A DNA stretch of 64,000 nt from Atrina japonica (lineage: Eukaryota; Mollusca; Bivalvia; Pterioida; Pinnidae). Shown in pieces: positions 11,630 through 24,586 of the stretch; positions within the stretch are counted from its first letter, which is position 1; the number at the start of each line of letters is the position of its first letter. Location of the stretch: the NCBI GenBank assembly GCA_030159075.1, contig BROG01000072.1:1632001-1696000 (forward strand). The letters run 5' to 3'. Position numbers and translations under genes: made by a program. The notes below the pieces were generated by a model. It ran no database searches, had not been told where the DNA came from, and worked only from the letters and a program-made list of their open reading frames with translations.

Positions 11630-14539
11630 GTAAGTATTTGAAATTGTTAGTTGTTCCTCATTTCTCTGTTCATTTACAAATTTACATTCACCGTTCAACG
11701 ACGCCTTTGACCCGGTGAAGATACATTTAAATTTAATTTTTAACTGGATCAAGTTCACCAATATCCTCTTGTAAATTTTCTTTTTAGAAAAAAAACCAAT
11801 TTTGAATGCAATTATAGGTTACACCTTTGATATAATAAATAGATATTAAAAGATGGAAGTAAAGTTAAAAACATGGTTATTGCGGCTCAGTAGTAATTTT
11901 ATATGTGTATTGATTAAATTAGACTTTTGGAGGCTATCCTGATTGGAAAATTGGAGCTCGCCACGGGAATAATTTAAAAGCTTTCCCAATTTCCCGTTAT
12001 GCACTACATGTATAGAAAATTAACACTCGTTAAAATGGGTCTATCTAGATAGAGTTGTATATTTTATCTGAATAGGTAAGTACGGGGTAGGTAATTAAGT
12101 TTCGTTCGGGCGATTTAATTATAATTACTTACACTCAAAAGAGAGTGCTCGTTTTCTTCGTAATCATAACTTTGACTTTATGTGGAGTATAATTTCAACA
12201 GAACTTTGCAAACCGTTAATCGTTCAATGCGTATAGCTGAAATCGTATTTTGGAATGTCGGAAAAGAATTTGAAAACTTCTCATGTTCTGAATTAAAATG
12301 AAAGAAAGAATGGAGGAATTGAAGAAATACTGCCTATTCTGTATTTATATTCCAATTCTTACATTTGTTTCATAATATATTATTTACTTTGTTTAGAAAA
12401 AGAAGTAGGAATGAAATCATCACCCCATATATCCGTATCTAAAGTTACAGAAGGATATATATTATTGGCATAGTTTATATACTATTTTCTACACAGCTAT
12501 TTACTACTATATAATATTTAAATGGTTTGTTATTTAAGTCAGTCAATCGCCTTAGATTAAATGTATTACAAAGTCTATCTACATTGTATATATATACATT
12601 GTTCCTTATAATTATATCATTTGCTTCAAATAAAAGGCATAGCCAGTTAAATGAATTATGTTTAATATGTTACTCTGTATAACAATTTACACTTTGTAAT
12701 CTAATATCTTCTAGTAATGAAGATACTGACCTTTCTGTATCATTGAATACAGGAAGGCCAGTATTTTGTAAATGCCCATTTTATAAAATCTGAGGTTTTC
12801 ATTCATGAATACTCACACTCTCTTGCATTTAAACTTGAAGTTGTCATTTATTGCCATTTTTATAAAAGTTTTGTTAATTTATCAATGTCATCCAACACTT
12901 CCTGTAGAGTTAGATGTCGTGAAGAATGAGAAGTATTTTGATACTGATCACTATGTAAATAGTTCTGTTATCACTGCTGGTGAGCAGAGGTCATGATAAT
13001 TGACACTTCCATATTGTGAAATTGATTAGATTTGCAGGTCAACAGATTCCATAACACTGTAATATTTATAACTCTTAATTTTCAAATTTAAAAATTTTAA
13101 ATCACAGATTATGAAAATGAAAAAGCCTTTTGCATTAATATCAATTAAATATATCAACTATGGTTTTAAAGAGAAAATATTTAAATTATCCCAAATTTTG
13201 CAGCTCCATGGATCTTATAAAATGATTCATATTTCAAAATGTGTTCTTTGTATAGTTTTATATACATTTTTTGTAAATATTAAAGTATTCAGATTTATGA
13301 TTCCAGGGATTTGTAACACTTGATTAGTTTTCTTGATGAAAGTTAAGGATTTTAATTAGATGGGGGAAAGGGAGAGTTGATTTTTAGAATGTATTTAAAT
13401 ATGATTCTAATCTAGTAAAACATTATTGGATTCTAAAAGATTTTAATTAATTTTGTTAAAATGCATGACATTTTAAAAAGTGAACCTATTTTTAATTTGT
13501 TAAAACAAATACAGTTTTTAAACTGCAAGTTAAATTTATTTATATTATTGGAAATTGACAATTAAACATACATTGTATTAACAAATTTTAGACCTTATTC
13601 ATACTTGTACACAAATTTTCAAAAACCAAACATATCGGTGCAATTTTCATGATTGCTGTTTTGTAGTCTAGATTGTTTTTTAAATCATCATAGAACATGG
13701 TGGCTGATAATAATATTTTCTTACAGTAATACAATATGTTTATATATCCATATGATAATATCAATGTGTAACAGCTTTTGTAATTATACCTATGTTATTG
13801 AAAAGTATGTGTTAAAACAGAGAACAATCTTTCTGAGATTCTCTTCATTAAGATGACTTCGTGATATTGTTCTGTGTGGAATACAAAGCATTATCTCAGC
13901 CTTACAGGGCTCCTTTCATTAGTAATCCGTAATTATCTAGGGTTATGTTTGTGAAAACTTAATACCTGATAAAGTATACTTGTTTAAACAATAATTAATT
14001 ATAATTGTTGTATATACATAAATGTACATATCTTTTTCTGACAGAAGCCATTCCAAAGATTCTCATTAAGATAATAGTGTGAAATTAATTCAAAATATTA
14101 TGCTTGTTATAATGGTTATAAATATACAGATGTTTTCCTTATAGAAGCCGTGTATAAATTGTAAATGTTATTGTTTTGGTGTTAATTTGTATGGGGTTTA
14201 TTTTTTGGGGTGGGGGCAAATATGTAAAGTTTGAAGAAGTGTCTATTCGTTAAGAGAGCAAGAAAATTGACAAAAATTCAAATTTTCATGTAACAAATTG
14301 TCACTTTAAAATATGTTTATCAGAAAAGTTTACTTATTGTGGGTTTGACATTAACAGCTTAAATGGTATTTTTGACATTAGACATTAAATATGTCAGTGG
14401 TGCACTTAAAAGTATCCAAGGGTAATAACAAGCACCCAGTGATTTTATCATTATGTTTCTTGAATGAAGACAAAAATGTAAATGACCGTAAGTTTAAACA
14501 AGTTTTTGTTGAACAAGTACACTGTAGAAGCAAAGATCA

Positions 14540-16460
14540 ATAACCATATAGAATGACAAAGAAAGGGATCATTAATCCTAGGATTAAAATAAGCACAGTG
14601 TAGGGATCAATCACCCATAGAATTATAACAAGCAGGGGATCATTTACCCCAGGATTGTAACAAGTGTGGGATAATTTATCTCTAGGATTATAACATTTGG
14701 GGATCATTAACCCCAGGACTATAGCATGTATGGGATCATTTACTTTTAGAATTATAACAAGCAGGGGATCATTTTCCTGTAGGATTATAACAAGTTGGGG
14801 ATCATTACCCCAGGATTTTAATAATAGGGGGATCAATTACCCAAAGACTATAACAAGCAGGGGATAATTTTTCTCTAGGATTGTAACAAGTAGGGGATCA
14901 TTTACCTCTAGGGTTATAGCATGTATTGGATCATTTACCTCTAGGATTATAGCATGTAGTGGATCATTTATCTCTAGGATTATGATAAGTAGGGGAACAT
15001 TTAGACGTACCTCTAGATTAATAATGTTGGGGTCATTTACAGATACCTCTAGGATTATCACAAGTTGGGAATCACTTGCCTCTAGGATTTTAACAAATAA
15101 GGGATTATTTTTCTCAAGGATTATAACATGTAGGGGATCATTTACACTTAAGCTTATGGAGGAGATTATTTACCTCTAGGATTATGATAAGTATTGAAAC
15201 ATTTACATATACCTCTAGATTAAAACAAATTGTGGATCATTTACAGATATCTTTAGGATTATAACAAGTTAGTAATCATTTACTTCTAGGACTTTAACAA
15301 GTAGGGGATCATTTACCTCTAGGATTATACCAAACTGGGGATCATTGACCCAGGATTATAATAAGTAGGGGATAAATTACCATTAGAATTATAACAAGCA
15401 AGGGACCAATTACTGCTAGGATTATAACAATTTTGAGGTCATGTTAAAATCTCTTAAGAAACTAGCATGTAGGGGATTATTTACACCAGGATTATAACAA
15501 GAAGGGGATCATTTACACCAGGATTACAGCAAGTAGGGAATCATTTACCCTGAGGATTATAATAATTAGGGGATCATTTACCCCTTGGATTATAATAAGC
15601 AGGGTATCATTAACCTCTAGGATTATAACAAGTAGGGGATCATTAACCTCTAGGATTATAACAAGTAAGGGATCATTTACCTCTAGGATTATTATAAGTA
15701 GGGGATCATTTACCTCTAGGATTATTACAAGTAAGGGATTCATTTAGCTCAAGACTATAACAAATTAGGGATTATATTAAAATCTCTTATATTATAACAA
15801 GTAGGGGATCATAAACCTCTAGGGTTAAACATGTAGGGGATCATTTAGCTCTAGGATAGTAAGTAGAAAAAGATCATTTACCTCTAATCTAGGATCTGAT
15901 TATAACAAGTAGGGGACTGTTTACCTCAAGGATTATAACAAGAAGGGGATAACTAACCACCAGGTAAACCCCTCAAATAATCTGATTATAACAAATAGTC
16001 ATTAATTCTTGGGATTGTAACAAATAAAGGAAGAGTTGGCCCTGGATTACCATCTAACAAGTGAGTTGCTGTGCCCCCTGGATTATAACAAGGGGTCAGT
16101 TATTCCTAGATTATAAAAAGGGATCAGTTACCTTTGGATTATAACAAGGGATCAGTTGCCCTTGGATTATAACAAGGGATCAGTTGCCCTTGGATTATAA
16201 CATGGGATCAGTTGTCCTTGGATTATAACAAGGGATCAGTTATTCCTAGATTATAAAAAGGGATCAGTTACCTTTGGATTATAACAAGGGATCAGTTGCC
16301 CTTGGATTATAACAAGGGATCAGTTGCCCTTGGATTATAACATGGGATCAGTTGTCCTTGGATTATAACAAGGGATCAGTTGTCCCTAGATTATAACAAG
16401 TTGGAGATCAGTTGCCCTTCGATTACAACAAGGGATTAAATGCTTAGATTATAACAATTA
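14540..16460. repeat. 33-bp / 28-bp composite tandem array
   Basis: The left block (14540 to about 16080) is a diverged array of a 33-bp unit, GATTATAACAAGTAGGGGAT followed by CATTTACCTCTAG. The right block (about 16080-16450) is a shortened 28-bp unit, GGATTATAACAAGGGATCAG followed by TTGCCCTT. In the right block five consecutive units (140 bp) are repeated as a higher-order unit (matching points 16101 and 16241). Because 33 is a multiple of three, the minus strand shows long open frames made of an 11-residue repeat (VNDPLLVIILE) at 14537-15061 and 15513-15743; these are by-products of the array. Confidence 0.95.
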
Positions 16461-17599
16461 TATGTATTTGTAGAAAAATATTGGCTTAATTTTGTATTCC
16501 TGTTTTAGTCCCAATCAGGGGTACAATAATTTCTCTGTATATTTGAGTATTGTCTATATAGATACTTTGGAACCTTGTTTACTTTTTAAATTTCAATGTC
16601 ATACACAGCTGGATTACTTCAAAATATGTCTCCAACATATACTAGCCACTTGTAAAATTGTCTGACAGGTATTCACTTTACCCGAGGATTTGTTTTAGAC
16701 AGGTAAAATGTAATTAGGTTATTTCTGTTTGATTTAAAATACTTTTACCTACTTTACAAAGCCTATCAGTTTGACTTGTTTTTATTTTTGTAGTTAATTG
16801 TTGTTGTTGTTTTTTCTTTTGTTTTTTGTTTTACATGTACAGGTTTTCGAATAATCTATGTAGTGCTTTAAATAATGATTTACCGTGCAATCAGTGTATT
16901 TATTTTTGAAAAGTACTTGTACTTACATGTAGTTTATGTGTAAAATTTTAGCTCACCCGAGTCAAAGGCCCATCTGTTGGTCATTAATTTTCTCAATCTG
17001 ACAAAAAATTTCACTACTGGGTAATTTTTCCTATTTGAGGAAATTTAAAACATCATTTATTGTTCAAGTTTGAGGGGAAATGTCCTTGCCCGTATTCCCA
17101 AAATGAGATGTTAGAAGCAATGGTTCACAATATTAATATTATTAATTCTGTGATACGTAGGTTTCACACATTTTCATTTCTATTCAGATTTCAGTGTATC
17201 AGCAATATGGCTCTATATATTGTACATGTATGGTTTCTTGTAATGGGAATAATTACATGTAATTATCTATCTTATGTCCAATATCAGATTCATTTAGATG
17301 TTCAATTCAAATCGTACCTCTAACTATGTGAAGAATGACCATTGTTTGTGATTGAATTTAGAATTAACCCATAAATCACTGAAATATAATATGGCAAGAG
17401 AAAATTGATACTACAATACCACGTGCTGTTTTACTTTGTCAAATTTGTCGGTGCCCCTCCTGGTTAATGCCTTTGATTTATCATTTTTGTCAAAACATAA
17501 AGAAACAAATGTATCATACATTGTGCACAAGGAACCTGCCTTGAAAGATGGCTCCATCTGCCACTGAAATTTGGTCTTACAAAACAGGTGACCTCTCAA

Positions 17600-17850
17600 A
17601 TGAGGAAATTTTCACCTCTGGTTATTTTCCCCTTTTCAACAGAAAACATGTTCACCTTGTTCACCCCCTGTCTTAAATTTGCCCTTAATTACCATAGTCT
17701 TATGGATGACATGCATGTGTGATAATATGTCTCTGCTTCACTTATTAAGCTCAAAGTTTTTGCTTTCATTTTAATTTCGTCCTCTCACTTTAAGGCGAAA
17801 ATGGTGAAAAATTAAACTGGAGTGAAAATTTTCAGGTTTTCAGTATTCTT
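17600..17850 (+). mobile_element. MITE-like element, family E (copy E2)
   Basis: Shares TGCCCTTAATTACCATAGTC, TTTCATTTTAATTTCGTCCT and TTAAACTGGAGTGAAAATTT with E3 at 20459, in the same order and spacing. The ends are less clean than in E3. No coding capacity. Confidence 0.6.
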
Positions 17851-18936
17851 AATTGTATTTGTGCTTAATGTCATACGCCAATTCTCAGCAATATGGTGGT
17901 GAATGGGGTGTAATGGTGAACGGCAAAACCAGATTTAAATGTATTCTATACAGGACCACTGGTGGCATCTCTATTTAGGTGAAAAATGTTTAGAAGTATG
18001 TTAACGGGGTTTTTCCTTGGATGTTATTTTAGTGAGTCCCAGGGACCCACAAGAACAAATTCCTGAGTCCTTCGTTACATTTGTGAGTCCCCAAGTCAAT
18101 GAAATTAAAAAAAAACGAAACAGTGGCACACATTTTCAGACTCAGGTTGAAAAAATAAATTGCTGAGTTTTTGTGTGTCCTTAGGGACTCACTAATGTTC
18201 ATATTTTGCATCCTGACAAGATTTTATGTGTTAGAGACACAGAAATCATGCGTAAGGGAAAACCCATTGTTAATCAATTTACATGTAACATAACTCAGTA
18301 TGGAAAAACTCCAAAATGCCTGGCACAAAATACATCAAAAAAAGTTCTGCACTGACTCGATTTGTTATTTTACTTTTCTCAACTACATGTTGTACTAAAT
18401 CTATATAATCATTGATTTCATCAGTACATCAAATTCATGTCCAAAATGAAATGTTTGAAGTGACCCAACCAACCCACTTTTAAAAGAATGACCCCAAAAC
18501 AGATTTTTTAAAATAAGTTTTGCATGAATTTTGTCTAGTTTACATAAAAATTCTTGTTTTTAATTGCCTATTGACTGGCCTTCTCCACAAACCAGTGCTT
18601 GGGTACATCAGACAGATAATTTTCAAATGATGGCCTTATTTAGGATATTCTGAACTTTGTATCATATTTACAAACTACATGAGCATTCCATATGGTCAAT
18701 ATCCTGATTTGTACAATGTAATAAGTATGAATACAAACCAGTTAGTTATTTATATTTATTTTTTCATTTTGCACAAGTGTGCTTTTTTATATTTGTCATC
18801 TAATGTAAATATGTAATTCTGTATTTGGATGTTTGTCTAAACAAGAACTTATAATTTATTCAACATCTAAAGAAAATTAAAGAATGTTGGTTATGTTTCG
18901 TACTTAGGGTTTCTGATTTATCATACATTAAACCAC

Positions 18937-19431
18937 ATGATAAAGAACAAATTAATGCGTGTTGAATATTTATGTACATACAAACGTAATGAAACAATTT
19001 TCTCCGATCTTACACAATTACCTTCCAGTCATATATTTGGCCAGCTGATTAAACAAGTGTCGCCTAAAATTTGGGTGGTTCATTGTTCGATAAAACGTTC
19101 AGTATTCGCAATAAGCATCTGTATTATCGGAAAATATAAGATTCCATCTACATGTACCCTTATCATAGGAAATCATCTAACGATAATGTACCGTTGTAGA
19201 AATGTTCATCATTTGAAAGGCTTTTATCATGTTTTTAATCAAGACAGAAAGCTTTCAAGAAATATGTCTATCTCAACGAAAGTTGACATGAATTACTTTG
19301 ATTCAGAATTACTCCGATTCAGACATATTAAGCTGTTTGCTTTCATTTTTGAAAAGGTTTTTTTGTATCGTTTTATTGTATTACACGATATCTTACATTA
19401 TCGTAATTGTCGTATTAAGATCTGCACTTAG
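18937..19431 (+). other. Unrecognised 164-codon open frame
   Basis: The longest open frame in the window outside TIKI exon 2 (164 codons, stop TAG 19429-19431). It lies in a segment with more CpG and fewer homopolymers than the rest of intron 1, which continues to about 20060. The predicted protein is basic, rich in Ile, His, Arg and Phe, with no domain, signal or repeat that I recognise. It may be a degenerate mobile-element or gene remnant, or chance. It is not a TIKI exon, because exon 1 and exon 2 join without it. Confidence 0.2.
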
Positions 19432-20278
19432 CGTGATGATAAAGATCAATAGATATTAAAGTACAAAATCAGATTCAAATTCCTATCGCAATCCATTTCC
19501 TGTGCTTTTTCCACTTTATTCAGGAGCTTTTTACAAATATTTTTTCACAAGAGATTACGTGTACAGAGGTACTTATAAGCTTCCTACTTGAGTATTTTAG
19601 TTCTGGGTACGAGCCTTTATATATATTTACATTTTTAGTAATGCAACACTAATAACGATACATTTACACATCGTGAGCTATTTGTCCAAAAGAGTTACCG
19701 AACTAAATATTTAAAATTTCTTGAAAAAGAATGTTAAGCTTATAGACTTGTTTTATTGAACTTTATATTATTTTTATTTGGTAGGTACAAGAACTTGAGG
19801 TAGCATTAACTATGGTTTAAATTTGAACAGGTATATTGCGATTACAATAGAATAACAAATAAAGCTGCTTCATTAAATCTATATGAACATGGGATTAACT
19901 CATGTTAAATAATGTTGTATAACGTAGATATGAGATACAAAGTAATAAATATAGGCAAAATCTTTATAAGTAAATACCTTATCACAATAACGAAATGATG
20001 TCAACTTGAATGTCGATGTCAGTATGACACTGATCTAATGTTGTGCACTTATGATTTGTTTAAGTTCAGAAGAAGTACCGGTAGTCACTTTCTCATTGAT
20101 ATTCGTTCTCATCACATAATCATGTACATGTATATACTCTTACAGCAAACATGCTCACACTAAAATATGTTCTAACTTTACTTTTCATTTCATAATTAAA
20201 ATGAACCCATATGAATTGAAAATTTCATAAGAACATATCTATCTGTTAAATGGATTAGTGTGACCCTGTTTAATCAAG

Positions 20279-20441
20279 ACAGTGAAACCTGTCTTAAAAG
20301 ATCACTTTTATGAAAGACCACCCGTCTTTTAAAAACCACATTCTTGAAACCACTTGGTTATATAATCATTCAAATAAAACATCTTTGGAGAGACCACCAG
20401 TCTTGAGAGACCACATTTCAGTGGCAAATGGGTGGTTATCG
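20279..20441 (+). mobile_element. MITE, family A (copy A1, 3' end truncated)
   Basis: Begins ACAGTGAAACCTGTCTTAAA, the family A terminal inverted repeat. It continues with GAAAGACCACCCGTCTT, GGAGAGACCACCAGTCTTG and GAGACCACATTTCAGTGGCA and breaks off at GGGTGG, where complete copies continue into the right terminal repeat. A family E copy begins 18 bp further on. Confidence 0.75.
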
Positions 20442-20458
20442 TTATTATGATATCATTA

Positions 20459-20680
20459 TACTGTATGCCCAGATATTTTTGCCCCTGCTCTATTTTCGCC
20501 CTTTAATGGCCGAGACATATTCACCCCATCTTTAATTTGCCCTTAATCACCATAGTCATATGATATTATTAATGCCAGAACTGCAGTTATTTAGCTTGAA
20601 TGCATTGCCTTCATTTTAAATTCACCTTCTCATCTTGGGGTGAAAATTAAACTGGAGCGAAAATATGCTGGTATACACCA
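20459..20680 (+). mobile_element. MITE-like element, family E (copy E3)
   Basis: Left end TACTGTATGCCCAGATATTT and right end AAAATATGCTGGTATACACC are imperfect inverted repeats. Internal words TTTGCCCTTAATCACCATAG and TTAAACTGGAGCGAAAATAT match E1, E2 and E4. Its right end lies about 83 bp before the TIKI exon 2 acceptor, so it supplies the sequence just upstream of the branch-point region. Confidence 0.7.
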
Positions 20681-20763
20681 GTTTCAAGTGCACATTAGAT
20701 TTAAAAAGAAATTATAAATGTTTCTTATTTGTTATTTATTAATTGTTTTCTCTATTTTTTCAG

Positions 20764-21324
20764 TCGTCTGAACTTAATTCGTTTTTGTGGACACTAAAGC
20801 GAAACCCACCATCATACTTTTTTGGTACAATTCATGTACCTTATACAAGGGTATGGGATTACATACCAGAAAATACCAAAGTAGCGTTTGAGGAATCGGA
20901 GGATGTGATATTTGAACTTGACCTCACAAATCCGTATACAATATCGGCATTAGCAAACTGTCAGCTCCTACCAAGAGGAGAGAAACTTGTGAATATTTTG
21001 CCGCAAGATATATATTTACGATTAAAAAAACATATTGAATATGTGCGATCTATGATGCCGGCATGGATGACGGCAGATCAACGAGGAATGGGTTTATATG
21101 CAGACTATTTATTTAATGCAATAGCAGGGAATTGGGAGAGAAAAAGACCTGTGTGGGTAATGCTTATGGTTAATTCATTAACAGAAAGTGACATCAAATC
21201 ACGCGGAATTCCGGTGTTGGATCTTTACTTGGCCCAGGAAGCTGAGAAAATCGGAAAAGTAACGGGTGCTGTGGAAAGGGTAGAAGAACAGTGTGTTCCA
21301 TTGAATGAGCTGAATTTTTCACAG
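20764..21324 (+). CDS. TIKI: TIKI-type Wnt metalloprotease, exon 2 (catalytic core)
   Basis: Encodes residues 32-218 of a secreted or membrane-tethered metalloprotease which, in vertebrates, removes N-terminal residues from Wnt ligands and so blocks Wnt signalling. The frame opens at [13 protein letters not shown], a family signature, and runs into [17 protein letters not shown] (residues 52-55) is the first of the two metal-binding GxxH motifs of the TraB/TIKI superfamily. Other strongly family-like segments are VIFELDL (acidic Glu82), [49 protein letters not shown] and [11 protein letters not shown]. Cys97 and Cys208 are candidate disulfide residues and Asn215 (NFS) is a glycosylation sequon. 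Boundaries: TTTTTTCAG before TCG and ACAG|GTAGGT after the NFSQ codons, both phase 0. No stop, frameshift or missing key residue. Confidence 0.97.
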
Positions 21325-22372
21325 GTAGGTGAAAGAAGGTGAATCAGACAGTGATAATCATAATCATTTCATATATTTAAACTGGTACAGTGGACCAGAA
21401 CAGCTGTACATTGTATAAAATAACACATTAGTTACCTCCCTTCATAGAACTCAAAAAGTTACCCACCCTTTAGTATTGTCAAATTCATACACATATATAA
21501 TTAATGCTGTACCTGTTTATCCTAATTGCATTCCCAAAAGTAAATAATTTTATTTAATAAAATTTGAGTTTTTAAAAAAAAAAAAAAAGATATAGAAGTT
21601 CATAAGATAAAGAAAACAGTTTAGGGGGATGGTATAGAGAGATGAATAGGGAAATGTACCGAAATTGAGAATTAATGAGTTTTGGTGGATATAATAGATT
21701 GCTTTAACTGTTCATGTAGGTTTTGGAAAAAACATGCTATTTGTTTTTTTGACACTTTAATATAAGTAAGAATTCGGGTTGTGGGAATCATTCTTAAACT
21801 TTAAAAAAGGTAAAAAGGAAGGAGGAAAGAAAAGATTAAATTGATGAATTGCTGTATTCCATCCTTTTGTTTGATGTAGGCCAAAATTCTCCTTTGAGTT
21901 GATGGATATGGGAATTTGACAATTGCTAAAATGCACGAATCACAGAAGGATTCATGTCACATTTTCTTTTTGATTTGATGGAGACATTTAAAACTTTATT
22001 TTTTATTCCAGTTTTAAAGTCAGTTAGAACAAAAATTCAAAAACATGAATAGAAAAAAAAAATGATAAAAGGTACCTGAATTAAATTTCTCGTCGATATT
22101 TGAACTTTTACAAGTGTACTTATAGAGAGAAGTGTCTAAAAGACAAGTGTGGATTACTTTTTTATTACATTACTCATATCAGTAATAGAGAAACCAATCC
22201 TAATTTGTGGAGACAGATAAGGTACTTACATACTCATTGGCAGGTGGCATCAATTTCTTAGCACTCAGCTCAGCTGTTAAAGTCTTGGAATATCTGTTAC
22301 ACGTCATTCAGTGAGTTCACCAGTATTTGTCAAACTGCGGAAGATATAGATGTCTTACTGCTGAGTGTAGTA

Positions 22373-22460
22373 TAACTCATCAAACCCTGAAAAACAATGG
22401 ACTCTTCTGTATCAGTGACTGAGACCAGTCCAAATTTGTCTTTAGGGGTGAATGACTTAT
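22373..22460 (+). mobile_element. Miniature element, family D (copy D1)
   Basis: About 90 bp. Starts TAACTCATCAAACCCTGAAA, contains ATGGACTCTTCTGTATCAGT and GACCAGTCCAAATTTGTC, and ends TTTAGGGGTGAATGACTTA. The ends are inverted repeats (ACTCATCAAMCCCT against AGGGGTGAATGA). Family members occur at 27276, 27408, 38477, 42745, 49621, 56551 and 58952. Confidence 0.7.
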
Positions 22461-24404
22461 TGTATGGCAAAAATGGGGAGGGTACAGCAAAGTCGCAGAA
22501 GAAAGTAAAGGATAGATCAAATCATTTTACAAATTCTGATTTTATGTGTATACCAATTACATACTGAAATCAAAAGGGAAGGAATTTTCCTTATGAATAA
22601 ACAGGGTTTTCTAAATAACTGTAACTGGGTAATACATGTAATGGTAAATAAAGATTTGGCTGGGGAATCATAAACATTTGAATATTAATTACTTTATGTA
22701 ATTTTTTTTTTATGATGTTGTTTTTAAAAATTCCTAACTTTGTTAAGGGATAAATCCAAATAGTGTGTGAACCAAATTAGCCATTTTTATTAATTTTATT
22801 CAATAATTGTTTTAACATGTTTCAATCTTTCTTGTTCCTATTGAATTACAAAACCTGTATGTTTTTATGTCGATTTTGAAGTACTTGTATCTCTCTTGTA
22901 GTATATTTAAAAGCAGACATAATTTTTAATGTGAATGTCCAATTTACTCCATGCCCAAGAAATAAAACCCCAAAGCAGTACTACATGTACTTGCACTCAG
23001 TGTGTGTGATATAAATTACAAATTGTGGTAACCTCATATATATAAATTGGTCAAAAATTATTATCACTATTTAATCGTGTGTTTATTAAATTTTTAATGA
23101 ATGTACTGTTATACAGAAGGATTATTTTCTTATAAATGTATATTTAATGAACTTTAATGCTACAAAAATATACATTTCTTATGCATGTATATTTAATGAA
23201 CTTAAAGTTACGGAACATTAAAATTAAACATGCTGTAAAATTGATAAGGAGAAGAATAGGTCCTTTTACATAATGTTTTAAATGTATAAATTTTCTTTTT
23301 CTGAATTATTTCTAAACCCTGTGAACCATTCAAATGATATAAGCGAAACATTGTAAGGTTTATTGTAAGACATGCAATGTATTCGTCTGTTGTGTTTTAT
23401 TCAATCATTTTGCGTGCTAACTTTGTTTCGACTGGTGTGATTGAAATAATCTTGGTGCAATGTATAACACTAATCAATCAGTGGTTTAAACATCTAGTGC
23501 GTAATTGATGTGTTTCTGTGTTAATTAAAAATTTGGAGCCCACACTCTATATGTTGGGATGGTATGGAGGTTGAAATATACATTACAGATGTTTATTTTT
23601 TTCTTGGTATCTAGAAATGATAAGAATCTATAGATAGAGTCTTGTATCAAAATAAAATTTGGTTTTGTAATCTGTGGTGGATAGTGTTTTGTGGTCAGAG
23701 TGGGGGTGTACAATATTGAAAATATATTTGTTGTCTACTGGTATGTGAAAAACCAAAATAAACCAACAAATCGCAATAGTGATAAAACCAGATTCTTCAT
23801 TTGTAACTCGCTCATCAGGCCAAAACATAACAGAGATCGTTGTAACCCATTTACAGGTTACACTGAAAGGAATGACTGTAACCTGCAGGTTATGAAATTC
23901 ATCGAGAATGAAAAGGAAGTTACATGATTTGTATGAGTCGTAAACTCCAGGTAACCTGAATGATCACTCCCATGTTATTTTGTGGTCTGCTCATCAGTTG
24001 ATACTTAAACTGTAAATTTTACTCATCAATCCCTGTAGTCACATTTGAACTTGCCCGATATCAAACAGTGGTAAAGTCCACTGTCAGAATCTAGGAGTGT
24101 ATGATTTAAATTCTACAATAATTTGATATGCAGTATTATCTTGTTCACTCCTGATTTATGACAGTATACCACTCTGTTTACTTATTTGGGTGAGTCTAAA
24201 TGGTACCACAGGCCTGGGGGTGATGAGTTAACAGAAGAACAAGGTCTATATTCCCGTCAATTTTCTTATACAGTATCACCAGTGTAACATTAAGAGGAAT
24301 GTTAACCTCAAGTCAATGATACTGGGATCTGGCACTATAAAACTGAAGATTTACTTAAGTCTAAAATTCTACTCAAATTTGGTTAATACTAAAATATGTA
24401 CAGA

Positions 24405-24586
24405 GCACCATAAAACTTGAGAATTTATTTGAATAAGAGAATATTCTCATTCAGGATCAACTAAGTTCGAGTTAAGTTTTTAGACTTAAAAAGTTCTGAA
24501 GTTTTATTGGGTCAGGGCCTTATTGACTGAACAGGCCAAGTTTAGAATATTCTCAGACTTGAGTGAATTTTCAAGTTTTATGGTGC
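24405..24586. mobile_element. 182-bp element with 16-bp perfect terminal inverted repeats
   Basis: The left end GCACCATAAAACTTGA (24405-24420) is the exact reverse complement of the right end TCAAGTTTTATGGTGC (24571-24586). Related words (GGCACTATAAAACTGAAGA) occur just upstream at about 24330, and similar sequence occurs at 25390-25520, suggesting a small family with nested or adjacent copies. No coding capacity. Confidence 0.75.

Larger units (their letters stand above)
11630..20763 (+). other. TIKI intron 1 (9,134 bp)
   Basis: Donor GTAAGTATT, acceptor TCTATTTTTTCAG, phase 0. The sequence is very AT-rich, especially 12.3-14.5 kb. It holds a small hairpin (12721-12765, ATACTGACCTTTCTGTAT against its near-complement), the 14540-16460 tandem array, family E copies at 17600 and 20459, a family A copy at 20279 and an unexplained 164-codon open frame at 18937. 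A TAG|GTAAGT donor-like site at 12075 has no coding exon in front of it. No other gene is recognised. Confidence 0.75.

Noticed and set aside
12040..12075. Coding exon ending at the strong TAG|GTAAGT site at 12075
   Set aside because: In the phase needed to join exon 2 the last codon is a stop, so it cannot be the coding exon; at most a cryptic donor or non-coding exon.
12805..12954. Alternative TIKI first exon with a hydrophobic N-terminus (frame 12805-12996, phase-0 GTAAAT donor at 12955)
   Set aside because: The donor is weak, the linker shows no TIKI likeness, and the frame lies in very AT-rich sequence where such hydrophobic frames are common. The 11537-11629 exon has a better donor, CpG-rich upstream sequence and a Cys-containing linker.
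14837..15061. Minus-strand frame as a repeat-containing protein gene
   Set aside because: It is entirely tandem-array sequence with a 33-bp period; the open frame is explained by the period.
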